A DNA stretch of 64,000 nucleotides from Rhizobium sp. CF080 (GTDB taxonomy: Bacteria; Pseudomonadota; Alphaproteobacteria; Rhizobiales; Rhizobiaceae), in contig NZ_AKKC02000002.1 in NCBI RefSeq assembly GCF_000282095.2, forward strand, positions 248,001-312,000. Direction: 5' to 3'. Below, piece after piece: positions 38,197-48,986 of the stretch; position 1 is the stretch's first letter; each line of letters opens with the position of its first letter. Under the pieces are notes generated by a model. That model was not told where the DNA came from, ran no database searches, and was given only the letters and a program-made list of their open reading frames with translations. The position numbers and the translations under genes are program-made.

Positions 38197-39804
38197 TCAA
38201 TTCGTCCGAAAATTAAAACCAACGCGCGAGACGGCTGCAATCAACAACATGAGTGAAAGAACCAACCAGAAGTGCCTTTCCCGAGCGGCCAAGTCCCAAT
38301 GCGGGATTGAAATACTGCCCAAGGTTGCGTCTATCACGCCTTTTTGATTGTAGTCCATACCCCGTATTAGTCTTCCGAAGGGGTCGACAACCGCTGAAAC
38401 GCCGGTATTCGCCCCGCGAATCAGCGGCAGACCGTTTTCGACCGCGCGGATTCGAGCCTGCTGGAAGTGCTGGTAGGGTCCCGGCGTCGCTCCGAACCAG
38501 CCGTCATTGGTGACGTTCAGAAGTGCGCTCGCCCGCTCCACGTCCTGCCCGATTTCGTCCGGGAAGATCGCCTCGTAGCAGATCAGCGGGTAGAAGGTCA
38601 TGCCGCCCGGCAGGGTCAGCATTGACCGGACGGGCGCTGCGCTGAACCCGCCCGGCATGGCGATGGCGTCGGGAATTCCAAGGTTGCGCAGGAGATCCTC
38701 GTAGGGGACATATTCCCCGAACGGGACGAGGTGCACCTTGTCGGACGCCGAAACGATCTGGCCTTCGCTGTCGATCACATAGATGGAATTGTAGAAACGC
38801 GGCGCAATGCCCGCGCCTGCATCTTCCGAGCGCACCGCGCCGGTGATGAGGACCTGGCCATCCTGCAGCACCTCGGCGATACGGGTCAACGCATCCGGGT
38901 TTTGAGTCAAAATGAAGGGCACGGAGGTTTCCGGCCAGACGATGATATCCGGCCGCTTGCCACCGCTCTCCGGCGGCAGGGCGGACAGCGCCAGATGTTC
39001 CTCGAAGATCGCCGCTCGTTCGGCATCATCCAGTTTTCGCGCCTGGTCGATCACCGGCTGGACGATGCGGACGACCGGCTGATTGTCGGCGGCCGGTGCC
39101 GGTGCCGGTGCCGCGTCGGCGACGTGAAGCCGATAGGCGCCATAACCGAGATGAGCGGCCAATAGCAGGGCCGTCAGTGCCAACCCGGTCTTCATGCCCT
39201 TGCCGGTGGCGACCAGGGCGGGTGCTGAAAACACGAAGACGGCGAGCACCGTCACCCCGAAAATGCCGAGCACGGCCGCGGACTGCATCATCAGCGGCAT
39301 GGGCATCGCGCCATATCCGATCGCGTTCCAGGGGAAGCCGGTGGCAACGAGGCCGCGCAGCCATTCGGCAAGGCCGAAACCGAAGGCGAGCGAAGCGATC
39401 CGCCCGAAACCATCCGACCAGAAGATGCGGGCGATGGCCGTCGCGAGGCCGTAGAAGAGGGCGAGATAGGCCGGCAGGCCGAGAACAGCGAGCGGCAGCG
39501 CCCAGGCGAATTCGTCCGCTTCCACCAACAGCGCATTGCCGAGCCACCAGAGGCCGGCGACGAAATACCCGAAACCGAAGACCCAGCCGATCCAGAAGGC
39601 CGAACGGAACCGCCCGAACCATCCGCCATCCGGGTTGCCGGTGGAACCGTCGATCAGCCAGACAAGCAGCGTGAAGGAGATGAAGAGCGCCGCAAAGAAG
39701 CCGAAGGGCGGCAGGGCGAGCGCGCCGAGCGCGCCTGCCAGAAAAGCGACCACGACGCGCGGGAAGCCCCAGAGAAGCATGATCCTGCCCGCCAGCCGCA
39801 CCAT
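38197..39804 (-). CDS. lnt: apolipoprotein N-acyltransferase
   Basis: Lnt adds the third acyl chain to lipoproteins in the inner membrane. The 535-residue protein has six or more N-terminal hydrophobic segments (to about residue 215) and a C-terminal nitrilase-like domain with the catalytic triad regions VWPETSVPF (Glu), KVHLVPFGEYVPYE (Lys) and LICYEAIFP (Cys). It is third in the run ybeY-corC-lnt on the minus strand, beginning about 100 bp after corC ends. Confidence 0.96.
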   Translation of the reverse strand: MVRLAGRIMLLWGFPRVVVAFLAGALGALALPPFGFFAALFISFTLLVWLIDGSTGNPDGGWFGRFRSAFWIGWVFGFGYFVAGLWWLGNALLVEADEFAWALPLAVLGLPAYLALFYGLATAIARIFWSDGFGRIASLAFGFGLAEWLRGLVATGFPWNAIGYGAMPMPLMMQSAAVLGIFGVTVLAVFVFSAPALVATGKGMKTGLALTALLLAAHLGYGAYRLHVADAAPAPAPAADNQPVVRIVQPVIDQARKLDDAERAAIFEEHLALSALPPESGGKRPDIIVWPETSVPFILTQNPDALTRIAEVLQDGQVLITGAVRSEDAGAGIAPRFYNSIYVIDSEGQIVSASDKVHLVPFGEYVPYEDLLRNLGIPDAIAMPGGFSAAPVRSMLTLPGGMTFYPLICYEAIFPDEIGQDVERASALLNVTNDGWFGATPGPYQHFQQARIRAVENGLPLIRGANTGVSAVVDPFGRLIRGMDYNQKGVIDATLGSISIPHWDLAARERHFWLVLSLMLLIAAVSRVGFNFRTN

Positions 39805-39906
39805 CTATGTTCCCTTCCGCCCCGAATCAGCCGCTGCAGTGTTTCAAAAAATGGCGGGCTTGTCCTGAGGTCAAAGAGGCTCGGATAGCTCAGGGATCAT
39901 TCAGGT

Positions 39907-41085
39907 CTAGTGATTGGGCCGGTCGGTATCCGGCGCGGATGGCGCAGGCAGCAGCACGGTGGTCGGCGTCTGATCGGTCAGCAGCATTTCGCCCTCGCCC
40001 TTCTGACGGCGGCGAGCGAGCGTCCGCTTGCGCAGGATCCGTACGCGCTTGATTCGGCGAGGATCGGCTTCCAGGATCTGGAATTCGAAGCCAGGCACAG
40101 CCTGCACCACCTCACCGCGCACCGGAATACGGCCGAGAGCGGAGAAGATCAGCCCTCCCAGCGTATCGACGTCTTCGAGGCGATCGCGAATGTCGAAATC
40201 GGAACCGATCGCCTCGGCGATCTCCTCGAGTTCGATACGCGCGTCTGCGACGAAGACATCCTCGCTGGTGCGCGAGAACATGGCTTCCTCGTTGTCATGC
40301 TCGTCCTCGACGTCACCGATCACCATTTCGACGATGTCCTCGTGGGTGACGAGGCCGTCGGTGCCGCCATATTCGTCGATGACGAGCGCGAGCTGGGTGC
40401 GGGCCGCCTGCATGCTCTGCATCAGGTCGGAGGCGAGCATTGAAGGCGGCACGAACAGGATCTTGCGGATCAGCCCGGCTTCCGCAACGGTCTGCTCCAG
40501 GTCGACGCGACCGAGGTCGAAGGCGGGCCGCGGCGTGCGCACTGTCTTTTCCGCCTTCTCCGGCTTGTCCGTTGCCAGCGGCATCGGCTGGGCGGGCGCC
40601 GCGCGCGCACTGGTGCGGCGTTTGTTGCGCGCCTGCTTGGCAAGATAGGACAAGAGATCGCGGATATGGACCATGCCGCGCGGGTCGTCGAGCGTATCGC
40701 TGTAGACCGGCATGCGCGAGCGACCGGTTTCCTCGAAATGGATCATCAGTTCGCCGATGGTCATGGTCATATCGACCGCCTCGATATCGGCGCGGGGTAC
40801 CATGATGTCTTCGACCCGGACCTCGCGGAAGCGGAGGATATTGTGCAGCATCGCCCGTTCCTCGGGCGAAAAGGCATTGCTGATATTGGAATCGGTCATC
40901 AAAGCATCGGCGAGGTCCTCGCGGAGCTTCTCGCCCTGCGACGGCCTGAGGAGCCTGAGCGCGCGCGACCAGAAAGAGCTTTGGTGTTTTTGGGCTTCCG
41001 CTCGAGACGGACTACTGCCCTCTTCCGAGGAACTTGAGTCGGCGTCCTTGCCCTCGCGGGTCGGGTTTGTCGAAAAGTCGTTCAT
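39907..41085 (-). CDS. CorC/HlyC-type CBS-domain protein
   Basis: The 392-residue protein has two CBS domains (VEDIMVPRADIEAVDMTMTIGE around residues 95-160, and a second with LALVIDEYGGTDGLVTHEDIVE around 220-285) and the C-terminal CorC_HlyC domain (about 300-375). The long middle linker is unusual, rich in Lys, Arg and Pro. There is no N-terminal DUF21 membrane domain, so it is the soluble CorC/TlyC type linked to magnesium and cobalt efflux. It lies between ybeY and lnt, as in many proteobacteria. Confidence 0.9.
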   Translation of the reverse strand: MNDFSTNPTREGKDADSSSSEEGSSPSRAEAQKHQSSFWSRALRLLRPSQGEKLREDLADALMTDSNISNAFSPEERAMLHNILRFREVRVEDIMVPRADIEAVDMTMTIGELMIHFEETGRSRMPVYSDTLDDPRGMVHIRDLLSYLAKQARNKRRTSARAAPAQPMPLATDKPEKAEKTVRTPRPAFDLGRVDLEQTVAEAGLIRKILFVPPSMLASDLMQSMQAARTQLALVIDEYGGTDGLVTHEDIVEMVIGDVEDEHDNEEAMFSRTSEDVFVADARIELEEIAEAIGSDFDIRDRLEDVDTLGGLIFSALGRIPVRGEVVQAVPGFEFQILEADPRRIKRVRILRKRTLARRRQKGEGEMLLTDQTPTTVLLPAPSAPDTDRPNH

Positions 41086-41094
41086 TGATCCAGA

Positions 41095-41604
41095 CTATAC
41101 TATCGGGTCTTGCCCCGCATAGGGGTCAGATAGGCCAAGCACGGCCAAAATGCGAGTCTCCAACGCTTCCATTCTTTCCGCTTCGTCCGTTTCCATATGG
41201 TCGTAGCCGAACAGATGCAGGAAACCGTGGACGAGCAGATGGGTCAGATGATCCTCGAAACTCTTGTCGAGATCAACCGCTTCCCGCTCAACCGTCTCGC
41301 GAGCGATGACGATATCGCCGAGCATCGGCCCCGGCATCTTGCCCGGCTCAAGCGGAAAGGCGGGGAAAGACAGGACGTTGGTCGGCTTGTCCTTGCCGCG
41401 CCATTCGGCATTAATTTCCTGGATCGCCGCGTCGTCGGTAAAGACCAGCGACAGTTCCGGCGCAATTTTCGGGAACGGCTGCTTTTCTTGCCCGACCAGG
41501 AATTCGGCGGCGGCGCCGAGCGTCTTTTCGCTTAAGGCCAGAAGGGCCGGCTCTTCGGGCCAGCCCTCGTCTTCAATGCTGATCTGTATGTCGAGTTGCG
41601 GCAT
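41095..41604 (-). CDS. ybeY: endoribonuclease YbeY (rRNA maturation)
   Basis: YbeY is a single-strand RNase that matures the 3' end of 16S rRNA. The 169-residue protein has the zinc motif [16 protein letters not shown] (H-x3-H-x5-H pattern) and the conserved [17 protein letters not shown]. It follows phoH by 18 bp and precedes corC by 9 bp, the common phoH-ybeY-corC cluster. Confidence 0.97.
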   Translation of the reverse strand: MPQLDIQISIEDEGWPEEPALLALSEKTLGAAAEFLVGQEKQPFPKIAPELSLVFTDDAAIQEINAEWRGKDKPTNVLSFPAFPLEPGKMPGPMLGDIVIARETVEREAVDLDKSFEDHLTHLLVHGFLHLFGYDHMETDEAERMEALETRILAVLGLSDPYAGQDPIV

Positions 41605-41622
41605 AAGGTTTGGAGCCGACCA

Positions 41623-42678
41623 TTACCGGTCGACTTCCTCGCTTTCCTCGTGGACGGCATATTGCGCGTCATAGGCCCGGACGATGCGGCCAACCAGCGG
41701 ATGGCGGACCACGTCGGTGTCCTTGAAGCGGATCACCGAAATACCTTCGACCCCCTTCAGGATCTGCAGGGCTTCCACAAGGCCGGATTTCACGCCGCGC
41801 GGCAGATCGACCTGGCTCGGGTCGCCGGTGATGATCATCCGGGCATTTTCGCCGAGACGGGTCAGGAACATCTTCATCTGCATCGATGTGGTGTTCTGCG
41901 CCTCGTCGAGGATGACGGCGGCATTTGCGAGCGTGCGGCCGCGCATGAAGGCGAGCGGCGCGATTTCGATGACGCCGGCGGTGATCGCCCGTTCCACCTT
42001 GTCGCCCGGCATCATGTCGTAGAGGGCATCATAAAGCGGCCGCAGATAGGGATCGACCTTGTCCTTCATATCGCCCGGCAGAAAGCCCAGGCGCTCACCT
42101 GCTTCGACGGCCGGACGCGACAGGATGATGCGATCGACGGCGCCGCGCTCCAGAAGCTGGGCGGCATGGGCGACGGCGAGATAGGTCTTGCCGGTACCGG
42201 CCGGGCCGACACCGAAAACGAGTTCCGAGCGCTCCAGCGCCCGCATATAGGCGTCCTGGGTCGGAGTGCGTGCGACGACCGTCTTCTTCTTGGTGGAAAT
42301 CTGACTCATGGAGAGCTTGGCTTTTTTCTCCAGCGTCGGCAGCTGCAGCTGGTCATCTGCCGCCTGCGCCATACGGATCGCGCCGTCGACATCGGAAGTT
42401 TCGACCGAGCCACCCTTCTGGATGCGTTCGTAGAGGAAATCCAGCGCCCGGCGCGCCTGGTTGGTGGCGGTCAGATCGCCGGAGATGGCCACCGAGTTGC
42501 CACGTGCCCTGGCATCGATATGAAGCCGCTCTTCGAGAAGTTTGAGATTCTGATCGAACTGACCGAAAAGCTCGCTGGCGAACCTATTGTTCTCGAACGT
42601 CAGGACAAAGTGATTGGCGTCGGTAGCGGCGGTGCGGGGGTGGCGCGCGGATGAGGAAACCAATTCACGTCCGTTCAA
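41623..42678 (-). CDS. ybeZ: PhoH-like ATPase
   Basis: The 351-residue protein has the PhoH ATPase core with Walker [17 protein letters not shown], Walker [11 protein letters not shown] and [12 protein letters not shown]. The N-terminus before about residue 130 carries a KH-like segment ([21 protein letters not shown]). PhoH2/YbeZ proteins work with YbeY in rRNA processing. It starts 24 bp after the miaB stop. Confidence 0.95.
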   Translation of the reverse strand: MNGRELVSSSARHPRTAATDANHFVLTFENNRFASELFGQFDQNLKLLEERLHIDARARGNSVAISGDLTATNQARRALDFLYERIQKGGSVETSDVDGAIRMAQAADDQLQLPTLEKKAKLSMSQISTKKKTVVARTPTQDAYMRALERSELVFGVGPAGTGKTYLAVAHAAQLLERGAVDRIILSRPAVEAGERLGFLPGDMKDKVDPYLRPLYDALYDMMPGDKVERAITAGVIEIAPLAFMRGRTLANAAVILDEAQNTTSMQMKMFLTRLGENARMIITGDPSQVDLPRGVKSGLVEALQILKGVEGISVIRFKDTDVVRHPLVGRIVRAYDAQYAVHEESEEVDR

Positions 42679-42702
42679 GTAGGCAAGCTCCTCGATATTT
42701 GC

Positions 42703-44127
42703 TCAGGCTCCTATTAAACTCCCTGCCGGGTCGGCAAACAAGCTGTTCGGGCCGGTTCCACTGATTCGTACCTGGATAATGTCACCGATTTGCGATGTTT
42801 TTGCATCAACATTCACAGATTGAAGCCAGGGAGAACGTCCGATTATCTGTCCTGGCATGCGACCGGGCTTTTCAAGCAACAGATCGATGACCTTTCCAAC
42901 GCAGGATTTGGCGAATTCGGCCTGCTGTTTCAAGAGCAGGGCCTGCAATCTTTCGAGCCGCTCCGCCTTCACCTCTTCCGGCACCTGATCGCCGAGGTCG
43001 GCGCCGGGCGTGCCGGGACGGGTCGAATATTTGAAGGAATAGGCCTGGGCGTAGTTCACGTCCTCGACGAGGCGCAACGTATCTTCGAAGTCCCGATCCG
43101 TCTCGCCGGGGAAACCGACGATGAAATCGCCGGCGATGGCGATGTCTGGCCGAGCCTCGCGGATGCGCTCGATCAGGCGCAGATATTCAGCGCTCGTGTG
43201 CCGGCGGTTCATGGCCTTCAGGATGCGATCCGAACCCGCCTGAACCGGCAGATGCAGATAGGGCATCAGGGTGCGCAGATTGCGATGGGCCTCGATCAGC
43301 CGATCGTCCATGTCGCGCGGATGGCTGGTGGTGTAGCGCAGACGCGCGAGGCCGGGAATTTCCGCCAGGCGATAGAGAAGATCGCCCAGGCTCCATTCGC
43401 CGCCTTTCGGGCCTTCGGCACGCCAGGCATTGACGTTCTGGCCGAGCAGTGTGATCTCGCGCACGCCGCCATCGACCAGCCGCCAGGCTTCGTCGACGAT
43501 CTGCTGGACAGGGCGCGAGACTTCCGAACCGCGGGTATAGGGCACGACGCAGAAGGTGCAGAACTTGTCGCAGCCTTCCTGAACGGTGAGGAAGGCGGTG
43601 ACACCGCGGGCGCGGATCTTCGCCTTTTCGGTAACCGGCAGGTGCTCGAACTTGTCCTCGACCGCATATTCGGTATCGACGACCGGCTTGCCGCCGCGGG
43701 CGCGCCTCAGCGCTTCCGGCAGGCGATGATAGGTCTGCGGGCCGATCACCACATCGACGGCCGGCGCGCGGCGGATGATTTCCTCGCCTTCGGCCTGGGC
43801 GACGCAGCCGGCGACGCCGATCATCAGCTCCCGGCCTTCGGCAGCCCGCGCCTTCTTCATGTCGCGCAGGCGCCCGAGCGCCGAATAGACCTTGTCGGCC
43901 GCCTTCTCGCGGATATGACAGGTATTGAGGAGGATGAGGTCAGCCTCGCCCATCTCTTCGGTCGGCACGTAACCTTCGCCCGCCAGCGCATCGCTCATGC
44001 GGCCTGAATCATAGACATTCATCTGGCAGCCGTAGGTCTTGATGAAGACCTTGCGGGAATTCGAGCGCTGGACCGGCTCGTCGGCGGACGTGGAAAGGGA
44101 GACGTGTTCGTTCATGGCTCGCTCCAT
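42703..44127 (-). CDS. miaB: tRNA-2-methylthio-N6-dimethylallyladenosine synthase
   Basis: This radical-SAM enzyme adds a methylthio group to i6A37 in tRNAs. The 474-residue protein has the three-cysteine MTTase domain ([28 protein letters not shown]), the radical-SAM cluster [17 protein letters not shown] and a C-terminal TRAM domain (about residues 395-470). The start gives MERAMNEHV; the second Met is also possible. It is in the run plsC-miaB-phoH. Confidence 0.97.
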   Translation of the reverse strand: MERAMNEHVSLSTSADEPVQRSNSRKVFIKTYGCQMNVYDSGRMSDALAGEGYVPTEEMGEADLILLNTCHIREKAADKVYSALGRLRDMKKARAAEGRELMIGVAGCVAQAEGEEIIRRAPAVDVVIGPQTYHRLPEALRRARGGKPVVDTEYAVEDKFEHLPVTEKAKIRARGVTAFLTVQEGCDKFCTFCVVPYTRGSEVSRPVQQIVDEAWRLVDGGVREITLLGQNVNAWRAEGPKGGEWSLGDLLYRLAEIPGLARLRYTTSHPRDMDDRLIEAHRNLRTLMPYLHLPVQAGSDRILKAMNRRHTSAEYLRLIERIREARPDIAIAGDFIVGFPGETDRDFEDTLRLVEDVNYAQAYSFKYSTRPGTPGADLGDQVPEEVKAERLERLQALLLKQQAEFAKSCVGKVIDLLLEKPGRMPGQIIGRSPWLQSVNVDAKTSQIGDIIQVRISGTGPNSLFADPAGSLIGA

Positions 44128-44158
44128 ACCCCAAGAAGACCCGGAAATGAAGCGTTTC

Positions 44159-44962
44159 CTAGAGCACTTCGTAGTCGCGCCCCCGCAGATGGCGGATCAG
44201 CATGCGGCGCATGCGGCTGGTCACCGTCCGGCTCAGGTGCTTGCGATTGTCTCCGGCGCGGAATTCGACAGTCTCGCCAAAGGCCACGTCCACGTCGAGC
44301 GCCCCTTCCTTCAGGACGCCGAGCAGATGCGGCACGAGTTCGATGTCGCCCGGCCAGGCGGCAATCGGGCGATGGTAACGGCCCATCGCCATGCCGTGGA
44401 CGCGGGTATAGGCGATCGCCACCGGCTGGACATGCACAACACCTTCCGGTGAATGCTGGACCGCGGCGGCGGCGGCGCCGAACAGGGAAGACTTCACCTC
44501 CAGAAGCCGGTTCCCGTCGGAGGTGGTGCCCTCCGGAAAGAGCACGACGATCTCGCCAGCCGCCATGCGCTCGGCGATCTCGTTCACCTGTTCGCCGGCA
44601 CTGCGCTTCTGCTCGCGAGCGACGAAGATGCTCTTCTGCAGCTTGGCGAGCGTGCCGAAGACCGGCCATTCCGACACTTCCATCTTGGCAATGAAAACGA
44701 CGTCGGCGATCGCGCCGAGCACGAGAATGTCCTTCCACGACGCATGATTGCAGGCGAGCATCAGCGGCCGGCAACGCTCCAGCTTTCCGTGAACATGAAT
44801 ACGGATGCCAAGCAGGAAACAGGCGGTCCTATGCCAGTAACGCGGGATATAGCGGCGGATCTTGAGATCGAAGGCGAGGCCGAGGAGCTGGAACGGCCAA
44901 AGAATCAGCGTGACTGCGAAAAGAGCGACAAAAACGAAGCCGATCCGCGCCCAAGTAATCAC
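44159..44962 (-). CDS. plsC: 1-acyl-sn-glycerol-3-phosphate acyltransferase
   Basis: PlsC acylates lysophosphatidate to phosphatidate in membrane phospholipid synthesis. The 267-residue protein has an N-terminal hydrophobic segment, the acceptor motif NHASWKD (HX4D) and [11 protein letters not shown]. The start overlaps the mur stop (44959-44962, ATGA). Order mur-plsC-miaB matches other rhizobia. Confidence 0.95.
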   Translation of the reverse strand: MITWARIGFVFVALFAVTLILWPFQLLGLAFDLKIRRYIPRYWHRTACFLLGIRIHVHGKLERCRPLMLACNHASWKDILVLGAIADVVFIAKMEVSEWPVFGTLAKLQKSIFVAREQKRSAGEQVNEIAERMAAGEIVVLFPEGTTSDGNRLLEVKSSLFGAAAAAVQHSPEGVVHVQPVAIAYTRVHGMAMGRYHRPIAAWPGDIELVPHLLGVLKEGALDVDVAFGETVEFRAGDNRKHLSRTVTSRMRRMLIRHLRGRDYEVL

Positions 44963-45387
44963 TTATCGTCCTTGTCCAGCGGGATGCCATAGAGCTCCAG
45001 CCGGTGTCCGACGAGACGAAAGCCGTGCTCGCGGGCGATGCGCTCCTGCAGCGCCTCGATTTCCGCCGAGCGGAATTCGATGACATTACCGGTATTGAGA
45101 TCGATCATGTGGTCGTGATGTTCCTCAGGCACGGTCTCGTAACGCGAGCGGCCGTCACGGAAATCGTGACGTTCGATAATCCCCTCGTCCTCGAACAATT
45201 TTACCGTGCGGTAGACCGTCGAGATCGAAATACGCGGATCGACTTTCGAGGAGCGGCGGTAGAGCTCCTCCACGTCCGGATGGTCGTCGGAGTCCTGCAG
45301 GATACGCGCGATCACACGGCGTTGATCCGTCATTCGCATGCCCTTTTCGGCACACAGCTCCTCCAGGGTTTTGGAAAGGTCTGTCAT
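44959..45387 (-). CDS. mur: Fur-family metal regulator, Mur-like (manganese)
   Basis: The 142-residue protein has a Fur winged helix (MRMTDQRRVIARIL to STVYRTVKLFEDEG, about residues 16-65) and a C-terminal metal domain with HHDHMIDLNTGNVIEF. In Rhizobiaceae the Fur homologue in this rimI-mur-plsC-miaB context works as Mur, a Mn2+-dependent repressor of manganese uptake, whereas iron control is given to RirA and Irr. The Mn assignment is based on family and context and not on residues alone. Confidence 0.88.
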   Translation of the reverse strand: MTDLSKTLEELCAEKGMRMTDQRRVIARILQDSDDHPDVEELYRRSSKVDPRISISTVYRTVKLFEDEGIIERHDFRDGRSRYETVPEEHHDHMIDLNTGNVIEFRSAEIEALQERIAREHGFRLVGHRLELYGIPLDKDDK

Positions 45388-45428
45388 GTCGTTTTGGCCT
45401 TCGAAACGTTCCCGTAGAAACTAACGGA

Positions 45429-45944
45429 CTAGCGAAGAACTCGGCTCATGACAAGCGCCGTGGAGCGCGTCCCATCCGGCCCGGCATAATAGGCTGGCCT
45501 TTCGCCGACTTTCTGGAATCCGAGCTTGCGGTAAAGCTCGACGGCCGGGCGATTGGCTGCCTCCACTTCCAGGAACATGCTCTCTCCGCCTCGCGACGCC
45601 GCCTCGCGCAAGGCCGCCTGCATCAAACGCCAGCCGAGCCCCGCCCGGCCGAATTTCTCATTGACGGCGACCGTCAGGATCTCCGCCTCGCCGGCCGCCT
45701 CACGCGACAGAACGAAACCGCCGAGCGGCTTCGAAAAGAACGCATTGGTCTGGCGGGCGATAAAACCGAAGACATTGTGCTGCAGGAGCAGGTTCTGGAA
45801 TTCGCCATCGCTCCATTGGCGGGGAAATCGCTGGCCATGCAGCTCGGAGATTTCCAGGCAATCGCCGGCCTCCATCGGCACGACTTCGAAATACGGCTTC
45901 CAGGTCAGGTAATCGTCGAACATCGGCGCAGTCTGTACATTCAC
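45429..45944 (-). CDS. rimI: ribosomal protein alanine N-acetyltransferase-like GNAT
   Basis: The 171-residue GNAT protein has the acetyl-CoA-binding loop EKFGRAGLGWRLMQAAL (R-x2-G-x-G/A like) and the C-terminal NRPAVELYRKLGFQKVGERPAYY. RimI acetylates the N-terminal Ala of ribosomal protein S18. It overlaps the tsaB stop (45941-45944) as in the conserved tsaB-rimI pair, which supports the name. Confidence 0.9.
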   Translation of the reverse strand: MNVQTAPMFDDYLTWKPYFEVVPMEAGDCLEISELHGQRFPRQWSDGEFQNLLLQHNVFGFIARQTNAFFSKPLGGFVLSREAAGEAEILTVAVNEKFGRAGLGWRLMQAALREAASRGGESMFLEVEAANRPAVELYRKLGFQKVGERPAYYAGPDGTRSTALVMSRVLR

Positions 45945-46606
45945 GAACGGGCAAGCGCGAAACCGGTCTGCGGTTTCGCATCGGGCCCACGAAGATACAA
46001 CGGTTTAGGACGTTGCGCATCCGCAGGTTTTTCGGCAGCGATGCGGGCGACGACGGCGATATCGAAGCGATCCCGCCCGTCATTCTCGGCCGCTCCCTTA
46101 CCAAGGGAATGCTCCACCCAGGAACCGGTCGTCACTGCCGAAAGCGAGTTGGCGAGTGCCGAAACGCTCTCCGGCGAAAGCGCCGCGGGTTCGCCCAACG
46201 CCTCACCCTTGGCGGAAAAAGCCTGGGTGTAGACCTCGTTGCGCTTGGCATCCATGGCGACCACGACCGGGTGGCCGGGATGTTCGCCAAGAAACTTGAC
46301 CGCAAGGGCCTCGAGCGTGGTTACGCCGACCGACTCGACGCCGAGCGCAAGGCCCAGACCACGGGCGGCCGCAACGCCGACGCGAATGCCGGTGAACGAG
46401 CCGGGTCCGATGACGACCGCAATGCGTTCGACCGATTTGAGAGGAAAGCTGGCGGCGGTGAGCGCTTCGTCGATGACCGCCATCAACCTTTCGGCATGAC
46501 CCTTGCCGATCGTTTCGGTGACCGCCGACAGCACTTTGCCCGCGGCGCTGTCATAAAGCGCTGCGGAGCAATCCACCCCGGCGGTATCGATGGCCAGAAC
46601 AATCAT
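45941..46606 (-). CDS. tsaB: tRNA threonylcarbamoyladenosine biosynthesis protein TsaB
   Basis: TsaB is the regulatory partner of TsaD in making the t6A37 tRNA modification. The 221-residue protein starts MIVLAIDTAGVDCSAALYD and has HAERLMAVIDEAL and GPGSFTGIRVGVAAARGLGLA, all typical of the family. It is followed by rimI with a four-base overlap. Confidence 0.96.
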   Translation of the reverse strand: MIVLAIDTAGVDCSAALYDSAAGKVLSAVTETIGKGHAERLMAVIDEALTAASFPLKSVERIAVVIGPGSFTGIRVGVAAARGLGLALGVESVGVTTLEALAVKFLGEHPGHPVVVAMDAKRNEVYTQAFSAKGEALGEPAALSPESVSALANSLSAVTTGSWVEHSLGKGAAENDGRDRFDIAVVARIAAEKPADAQRPKPLYLRGPDAKPQTGFALARS

Positions 46607-46624
46607 TCAACGGTGCCGGCGGGC

Positions 46625-47191
46625 TCAGAGCGCTTCGACGGCCTGCACTTCCGGAACGAAATGCTTAAGCAGGTTCTGCACGCCGTGCTTGAGGGTGGCC
46701 GTTGACGACGGGCAACCCGAGCATGCGCCCTTCATGTTAAGGTAGACCGTACCGTCGCGGAAACCCTTGAAGGTGATGTCGCCGCCGTCCTGGGCAACGG
46801 CCGGGCGGACGCGGGTTTCCAGCAGTTCCTTGATCGTCGCGACGATCGTTTCGTCGTCCTCGTCGAAGAACTCGCCCTCCACGTCGGACGCTTCAGCAAG
46901 CGTGGACGCACCGCCCATGACCGGCGCGCCGGACATGAAATGCTCCATGATCGAGCCGAGGATCGCCGGCTTCAGGTGCTGCCATTCGGCGCTTTCCTTG
47001 GTGACGGTGATAAAGTCGTAGCCGAAATAGACGCCGGTGACGCCGGAGATGCCGAACAGCCGCTCGGCCAGCGGAGATGCTTCCGCCTCGCCGGCGTTGC
47101 GGAAATCGGCGGTGCCTTTATCCATAACGACTTTGCCAGGCAGGAACTTCAGGGTCGCCGGATTGGGGGTGGCTTCCGTCTGAATGAACAT
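46625..47191 (-). CDS. Nfu-type iron-sulfur scaffold protein
   Basis: The 188-residue protein has an N-terminal Nfu_N domain (MFIQTEATPNPATLKFLPG, about residues 1-90) and a C-terminal NifU-like domain with the CxxC cluster site GACSGCPSS. Such proteins carry Fe-S clusters to target enzymes. The start at 47191 is supported by AGGAGA upstream. It lies between tsaB and the universal stress gene. Confidence 0.94.
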   Translation of the reverse strand: MFIQTEATPNPATLKFLPGKVVMDKGTADFRNAGEAEASPLAERLFGISGVTGVYFGYDFITVTKESAEWQHLKPAILGSIMEHFMSGAPVMGGASTLAEASDVEGEFFDEDDETIVATIKELLETRVRPAVAQDGGDITFKGFRDGTVYLNMKGACSGCPSSTATLKHGVQNLLKHFVPEVQAVEAL

Positions 47192-47306
47192 CTCGTCTCT
47201 CCTGGGGCACAGCGCCCCTCGCAAATTTAGAACTCTTCAAAAGAAGATAAGCCGTATCAGCTTTTCGTTCAAGTGCTCCTTTGCCTGCGCAAGATCAAGT
47301 CCGCAA

Positions 47307-47786
47307 TCATGCCAGCGCGTCAATTTCCTCGGCGGTCAGCGTGTCGGGCAGCACGGTGACGGGAATCGGGAAGGCGGCAACGGCGGATACCAGGGGTCCC
47401 GGCCCTTCCTTGGTGGAGCCGGCCGCCAGCACGAGGACCGCGATATCGCGGTCTTCCTCGACCAGCTGGATGATCTGTTCGCTGGCGTTACCTTCGCGGA
47501 TGACGATTTCCGGATCGATGCCGATCGTCTCGCGCACTTTCTGGGCGGCCTTGGCCATCACCGCATCCGCCTCTTCGCGGGCTTCAGCACGCATGATCTG
47601 CTCGACGCCCAGCCATTGCTGGAAATCGCCCTCGGGAATGACGAAAAGCAGGACGAGACCGCCGTTGGAGTTCTTGGCGCGGCGCCCCGCGTAGTGGACC
47701 GCCTTTTCACATTCCGGCGTGCCGTCGATGACCGCCATGAACTTGCGCCGGTGCCCTTCAAGCCGCGAAAGCCGTTTTGAAACCAT
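47307..47786 (-). CDS. universal stress protein (UspA family)
   Basis: The 159-residue protein has a single Usp domain: KFMAVIDGTPECEKAVHYAGRRA at the start, LVLLFVIPEGDFQQWLG, and the end ILVLAAGSTKEGPG-like LVSAV...PVTVLPD. The ATP-binding G-2x-G-9x-G pattern is imperfect, so ATP binding is unsure. The start at 47786 is supported by AAGGAGG seven bases upstream. It lies downstream of trpS behind a terminator. Confidence 0.9.
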   Translation of the reverse strand: MVSKRLSRLEGHRRKFMAVIDGTPECEKAVHYAGRRAKNSNGGLVLLFVIPEGDFQQWLGVEQIMRAEAREEADAVMAKAAQKVRETIGIDPEIVIREGNASEQIIQLVEEDRDIAVLVLAAGSTKEGPGPLVSAVAAFPIPVTVLPDTLTAEEIDALA

Positions 47787-47845
47787 GCCGCCCCTCCTTC
47801 GCATGTAGTCGACCGAAGCAGTCGTGATGCGGAACTTATACCAAC

Positions 47846-47884
47846 CGAAAAAAATGAAAACCCGCCACGAATGCCGTGGCGGGT
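47846..47884 (-). terminator. rho-independent terminator after trpS
   Basis: ACCCGCCACG at 47860-47869 pairs with CGTGGCGGGT at 47875-47884 around AATGC. On the minus strand the stem is followed by TTTTCATTTTTTT. It ends trpS 38 bases past its stop and separates it from the universal stress gene. Confidence 0.93.
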
Positions 47885-47921
47885 ATGCAATCTTTGCGTG
47901 ACTTGAGCTGCGGCGAGAGTC

Positions 47922-48986
47922 TCAGCGCAGGAAGCCGACGATGTCGAAGACGTCTCCCATGACCTTCTCGGCGCGGGCGCGGGCACGCTCGCCGCCATCC
48001 TTGAGGATCGCATCGATATGGGTCGTGTCGTCCATCAGGCGACGCATTTCCGAGGTGATGGGCGCGAGGACATGGACTGCGAGATCGGCCAGTGCCGGCT
48101 TGAAGACCGAGAACTGCTGGCCGCCGTATTCGGCAAGCACGTCCGCCTTGGTCCTGTCGGCAAGGGCTGCGTAGATGCCGACGAGATTGTCGGCTTCCGG
48201 GCGGCCCTTGAGGCCTTCGAGTTCGCTCGGCAGGCCTTCCGGATCGGTCTTCGCCTTGCGGATCTTCTTGGCGATCTCTTCCGGGTCGTCCATCAGGTTG
48301 ATGCGCGACAGGTCCGACGGGTCGGATTTCGACATCTTCTTGGTGCCGTCACGCAGCGACATGACGCGCGGCGCAGGCCCATCGATCAGCGGCTCGACGA
48401 GCGGGAAGAAGCCATGGATCGGCTCCTCGCCGACGACCATGTCGACGCCGGTGCCGGCCGCGCGGATCTTTTCCTGGAAGTCGATGTTGAACTTCTGGGC
48501 GATATCGCGGGCAAGCTCCAGGTGCTGCTTCTGGTCGTCGCCGACCGGCACGTGGGTAGCGCGGTAGACGAGAATGTCAGCCGCCATCAGGCTCGGATAG
48601 GCGAGCAAGCCGAGCGAGGCGTTCTCGCGATCCTTGCCGGCCTTGTCCTTGAACTGGGTCATGCGGTTCATCCAGCCGATGCGGGCGACGCAGTTGAAGA
48701 CCCAGGCGAGTTCCGCATGCTGCGGCACGGCCGACTGGTTGAAGACGATATGCTTCTTCGGGTCGATGCCCGAAGCGATGAAGGCGGCGGCGATCGAGCG
48801 GATCTGCCCCTTCAGATCGTCATGAACGAGCTGGGCGGTGATCGCGTGCAGATCGACGACGCAATAGATGCAGTCGTTGTTTTCCTGGAGCGCGACGAAC
48901 TTGCGGATCGCGCCGAGATAGTTGCCGAGATGGAGATTGCCGGTCGGCTGGACGCCGGAAAAGACAAGCGGCTTGAAGCTGTTCAT
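47922..48986 (-). CDS. trpS: tryptophanyl-tRNA synthetase
   Basis: TrpS charges tRNA-Trp. The 354-residue class I synthetase has the HIGH-type motif [14 protein letters not shown], and [10 protein letters not shown] as KMSKS. The inserted part TDPEGLPSE is normal. In related genomes it follows murJ directly; here a VOC gene and an M15-like peptidase gene lie between. Confidence 0.98.
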   Translation of the reverse strand: MNSFKPLVFSGVQPTGNLHLGNYLGAIRKFVALQENNDCIYCVVDLHAITAQLVHDDLKGQIRSIAAAFIASGIDPKKHIVFNQSAVPQHAELAWVFNCVARIGWMNRMTQFKDKAGKDRENASLGLLAYPSLMAADILVYRATHVPVGDDQKQHLELARDIAQKFNIDFQEKIRAAGTGVDMVVGEEPIHGFFPLVEPLIDGPAPRVMSLRDGTKKMSKSDPSDLSRINLMDDPEEIAKKIRKAKTDPEGLPSELEGLKGRPEADNLVGIYAALADRTKADVLAEYGGQQFSVFKPALADLAVHVLAPITSEMRRLMDDTTHIDAILKDGGERARARAEKVMGDVFDIVGFLR